Source of the DNA: Mesorhizobium atlanticum
GTDB taxonomy: Bacteria > Pseudomonadota > Alphaproteobacteria > Rhizobiales > Rhizobiaceae
Assembly (NCBI RefSeq): GCF_003289965.1
Contig: NZ_QMBQ01000007.1
Location: forward strand, 286,439-350,438
DNA length: 64,000 nt
Reading direction: 5' to 3'
Translations under genes and position numbers: made by a program
In this document: positions 62,377-64,000 of the stretch, one piece after another
Numbering within the stretch: position 1 is the first letter of the stretch
Layout of the letters: every line of letters begins with the position of its first letter
Notes under the pieces: generated by a model
What the model saw: the letters and a program-made list of their open reading frames with translations, nothing else
What the model was told of the DNA's origin: nothing
Database searches by the model: none

Positions 62377-63173
62377 CCATCCGGCAGACATTTGCGATCG
62401 ATGACCAGGAGTTCCGGGGCAAGCGCGTGCTGGTCACCGGCGGCACCAAAGGCGCAGGCGAAGCTATCGTTCGCCGGCTTGCCGCGGCAGGCGCAAGGGT
62501 CGCGACGACGGCCCGTTCGCCCGACGCCGGATCACCGGCAGAACTCTTCGTGCAAGCTGACGTCGCCACTCTCGACGGTGCGGCAAATGTCGCCGCCGCC
62601 ACCATCGACGGACTTGGCGGCATCGACATCGTCATTCACAGCGTTGGCGGGTCGAAAAGCCCAGGCGGCGGATTTGCGGCATTGTCCGACCGGATCTGGC
62701 AGGACGAACTCAACCTCAATCTGCTTGCGGCGGTGAGGCTCGACCGATTGCTCGTTCCCGAGATGATCAAGCAGGGATCGGGCGCGATTGTTCACGTTTC
62801 GTCGATCCAGCGCCGCCTGCCTTTGCACGAATCCACCATCGCCTATGCGGCGGCAAAGGCTGCGCTCTCGACCTACAGCAAGGCACTATCCAAGGAACTC
62901 GGCCCCAAAGGCATCCGCGTCAACGCCGTGGCGCCAGGCTGGATTCACACCACAGCATCGGAAGCCATGGTCAAGCGGCTAGCCGCGCATGCAGGATCCG
63001 ACGAGGAAACCGCGCGTCAGGGCATCATGGATGCGCTGGGCGGAATCCCGATCGGACGGCCGGCTTGGCCGCAAGAGGTCGCGGAACTGGTGGCTTTCGT
63101 AGTTTCGGATCGCGCATCGGCAATCCATGGCGCCGAGTACGTCATCGACGGCGGCACGATCCCGACGGTCTGA
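62373..63173 (+). CDS. Short-chain dehydrogenase/reductase coupled to SnoaL gene
   Basis: 266-aa classical SDR. Cofactor motif TGGTKGAGEAIVRRLAAAG (about 22-40), VGG in place of NNAG (HSVGGSKSPGG near 92), catalytic Ser in VHVSSIQRR and YAAAK. ATGA overlap with the SnoaL gene; both face the divergent HxlR. Substrate unknown. Confidence 0.9.
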   Translation: MTIRQTFAIDDQEFRGKRVLVTGGTKGAGEAIVRRLAAAGARVATTARSPDAGSPAELFVQADVATLDGAANVAAATIDGLGGIDIVIHSVGGSKSPGGGFAALSDRIWQDELNLNLLAAVRLDRLLVPEMIKQGSGAIVHVSSIQRRLPLHESTIAYAAAKAALSTYSKALSKELGPKGIRVNAVAPGWIHTTASEAMVKRLAAHAGSDEETARQGIMDALGGIPIGRPAWPQEVAELVAFVVSDRASAIHGAEYVIDGGTIPTV

Positions 63174-63214
63174 ACGGCACCTTGCCGTCAGACTCACCGC
63201 GGCACAGTCTTCGT

Positions 63215-63517
63215 TCAAGCGCCCGGCATCGCCGCGGTGATTGTCGGGCTGTCCCAGCCCTCGCCGACGGAGAGCACGCAGCTCTGGCCTTTGGTGTCCG
63301 AGGCCAGCACTGTCCAGCTGCCTTGGTCCGAGACGAAGATCTCAAGCACGACGTTCGGATTGATGAGGCCGCGTCCGGCCTCGGTCTCGTGGAACTTGTC
63401 GCCCAGCGCCTTGATGATGTCGGCGCGAGCCGCGCATTGCGCCGCCGCTTTTGCCGGCGCGGCTCCAAGGGTGATCGCCGCCGTCGCTAACATTGCCGCC
63501 ACAACAAATCGTGTCAC
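63215..63517 (-). CDS. Small exported protein, paralogue of the gene at 61011
   Basis: 100 aa, GTG start at 63517 with GAGGAGGTG 4 nt upstream. Signal peptide about 1-26 (AAITLGAAPAKAAAQ). Shares the motif SWTVLASDTKGQSCVLSVGE and GWDSP with the 61011 gene; two Cys (AAQCAA and GQSCVL) are conserved. Function unknown. Confidence 0.8.
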   Translation of the reverse strand: MTRFVVAAMLATAAITLGAAPAKAAAQCAARADIIKALGDKFHETEAGRGLINPNVVLEIFVSDQGSWTVLASDTKGQSCVLSVGEGWDSPTITAAMPGA

Positions 63518-63903
63518 CTGACACCTCCTCGCGCCAGACGAGAACCCCGGCTGCCACCGGCGCTGTTCGGTTGCCTGCACGCATGGCAGGAATACAGGCT
63601 AAGGCGGATACCGGTCTGTTGGTTCCATCACACGGCGATGGAATTTTAGAAGATGCGGATCCTTTCTCGACGTTGCCGATCTTGGAATCAGGCACCTGGG
63701 GTTGGACACGGAGCCCGAAAAGCGAGAGGTCGATACAGCACAAAAAAGGAAGCGCGGCTTCGCACCGCGCTTCCTCGAAGTCTCTTAGAAAACCGGCCGG
63801 CTAGTTCATCGTCGGGATGACGAACTCGGCGCCGTCCTTGATGCCCGCCCGCGCGCCCGCAGTCACGAAGTGGCGAGGACGCGCAAACAAGAAAACCGGC
63901 CGG
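63518..63903. other. Intergenic region with terminator and first repeat unit
   Basis: 386 bp. Holds the promoter region of the small exported gene, then a minus-strand terminator (63742-63774), then the first unit of the 103-bp tandem repeat. No other ORF is supported. Confidence 0.5.
63742..63774 (-). terminator. Strong minus-strand terminator
   Basis: GGAAGCGCGG / CCGCGCTTCC stem (10 bp, 7-nt loop) with a T6 run on the minus strand. It terminates the gene whose 3' end lies in the tandem repeat to the right. Confidence 0.9.
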
Positions 63904-64000
63904 CTAGTTCATCGTCGGGATGACGAACTCGGCGCCGTCCTTGATGCCCGCCCGCGCGCCCGCAGTCACGAAGTGGCGAGGACGCGCAAACAAGAAAACC
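63788..64000. repeat. 103-bp direct tandem repeat at the right edge
   Basis: Two full identical units (63788-63890 and 63891-63993) plus the first 7 bases of a third (63994-64000). Unit length 103 bp, no mismatch between the two copies. On the minus strand each unit ends with codons for GIKDGAEFVIPTMN and a TAG stop, so the unit looks like a gene 3' end that has been duplicated. The array may continue beyond the window. Confidence 0.95.
63904..64000 (-). CDS. 3' end of an unidentified gene (partial)
   Basis: Minus-strand frame entering from the right edge and ending at TAG 63904-63906. The visible tail is FVTAGARAGIKDGAEFVIPTMN. A second copy of the same tail and stop is repeated downstream at 63801. 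The protein cannot be identified from 31 residues, and if a third repeat unit exists the true stop could be farther right. Confidence 0.45.
   Translation of the reverse strand, partial: VFLFARPRHFVTAGARAGIKDGAEFVIPTMN

Noticed and set aside
63788..64000. CRISPR array
   Set aside because: The units are directly contiguous, with no unique spacers, and 103 bp is far longer than any CRISPR repeat. No cas gene is present.

Overview
This 64 kb window looks like the chromosome of a high-GC alphaproteobacterium of the Hyphomicrobiales (Rhizobiales), most likely a Mesorhizobium-like member of the Phyllobacteriaceae. The basis is rcdA with two consensus CtrA boxes, a DUF2312 protein, a DUF6867 gene inside a branched-chain amino-acid ABC operon, a stand-alone pyruvate carboxylase of rhizobial length (1152 aa), a hydroxyproline catabolic cluster, and dispersed RIME-type intergenic repeats. 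It is ordinary core and near-core chromosome. I see no tRNA, rRNA, CRISPR array, transposase, integrase or phage gene.

Layout. Positions 1-8750, minus strand, hold the cell-envelope block ybgC, tolQ-tolR-tolA-tolB, pal, cpoB, tilS and the start of ftsH, with terminators after tolB and after pal. A secreted GH5 glycosidase (8805-10055) diverges from ybgC. Positions 10070-14311, minus strand, hold a Tat-exported phosphoesterase and the ruvC-ruvA-ruvB Holliday-junction genes, broken up by a VapB/VapC pair between ruvC and ruvA and by an orphan AbrB-type gene between ruvA and ruvB. Positions 14439-16976 hold a glycosyltransferase, rcdA, a probable small RNA and two perfect CtrA boxes.

Positions 16977-32976 are a mosaic of small transcription units: DUF2269 and TSUP membrane proteins, acetyltransferase, methyltransferase, ThiE-like, Sel1-repeat, efp, inositol monophosphatase, hemolysin III, a MotA/ExbB-like plus OmpA-like motor pair, M32 carboxypeptidase, TetR with SDR, an ABC exporter and rpmE. 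Positions 33156-40390 hold TetR/DUF1772, a Rdx selenoprotein-like gene, yebC, an ArsR/SRPBCC/VOC cluster, TerC, YmdB and 5-formyltetrahydrofolate cyclo-ligase, with a candidate 6S RNA upstream of the last. Positions 41174-45331 hold a MoxR/VWA pair, GNAT, msrB and small genes. Positions 45484-55035 hold pyc and the liv transport genes.

Positions 55455-60982 hold an orphan EctC-like cupin, a LysR regulator, and a hydroxyproline catabolic set (epimerase, FAD dehydrogenase, DHDPS-like deaminase) divergent from a GntR regulator across four helically phased ATATAT sites. Positions 61011-64000 hold HxlR, SnoaL, SDR, two paralogous small exported proteins and, at the right edge, a 103-bp direct tandem repeat.

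I did not find an obviously new multi-gene system. The most notable signals are the CtrA-box/sRNA/rcdA locus, the toxin-antitoxin genes nested in the ruv operon, the phased operator array in the hydroxyproline cluster, the repeat-derived N-terminus of the FAD dehydrogenase, the solitary EctC homologue with its metal ligands intact, and the 103-bp tandem repeat.
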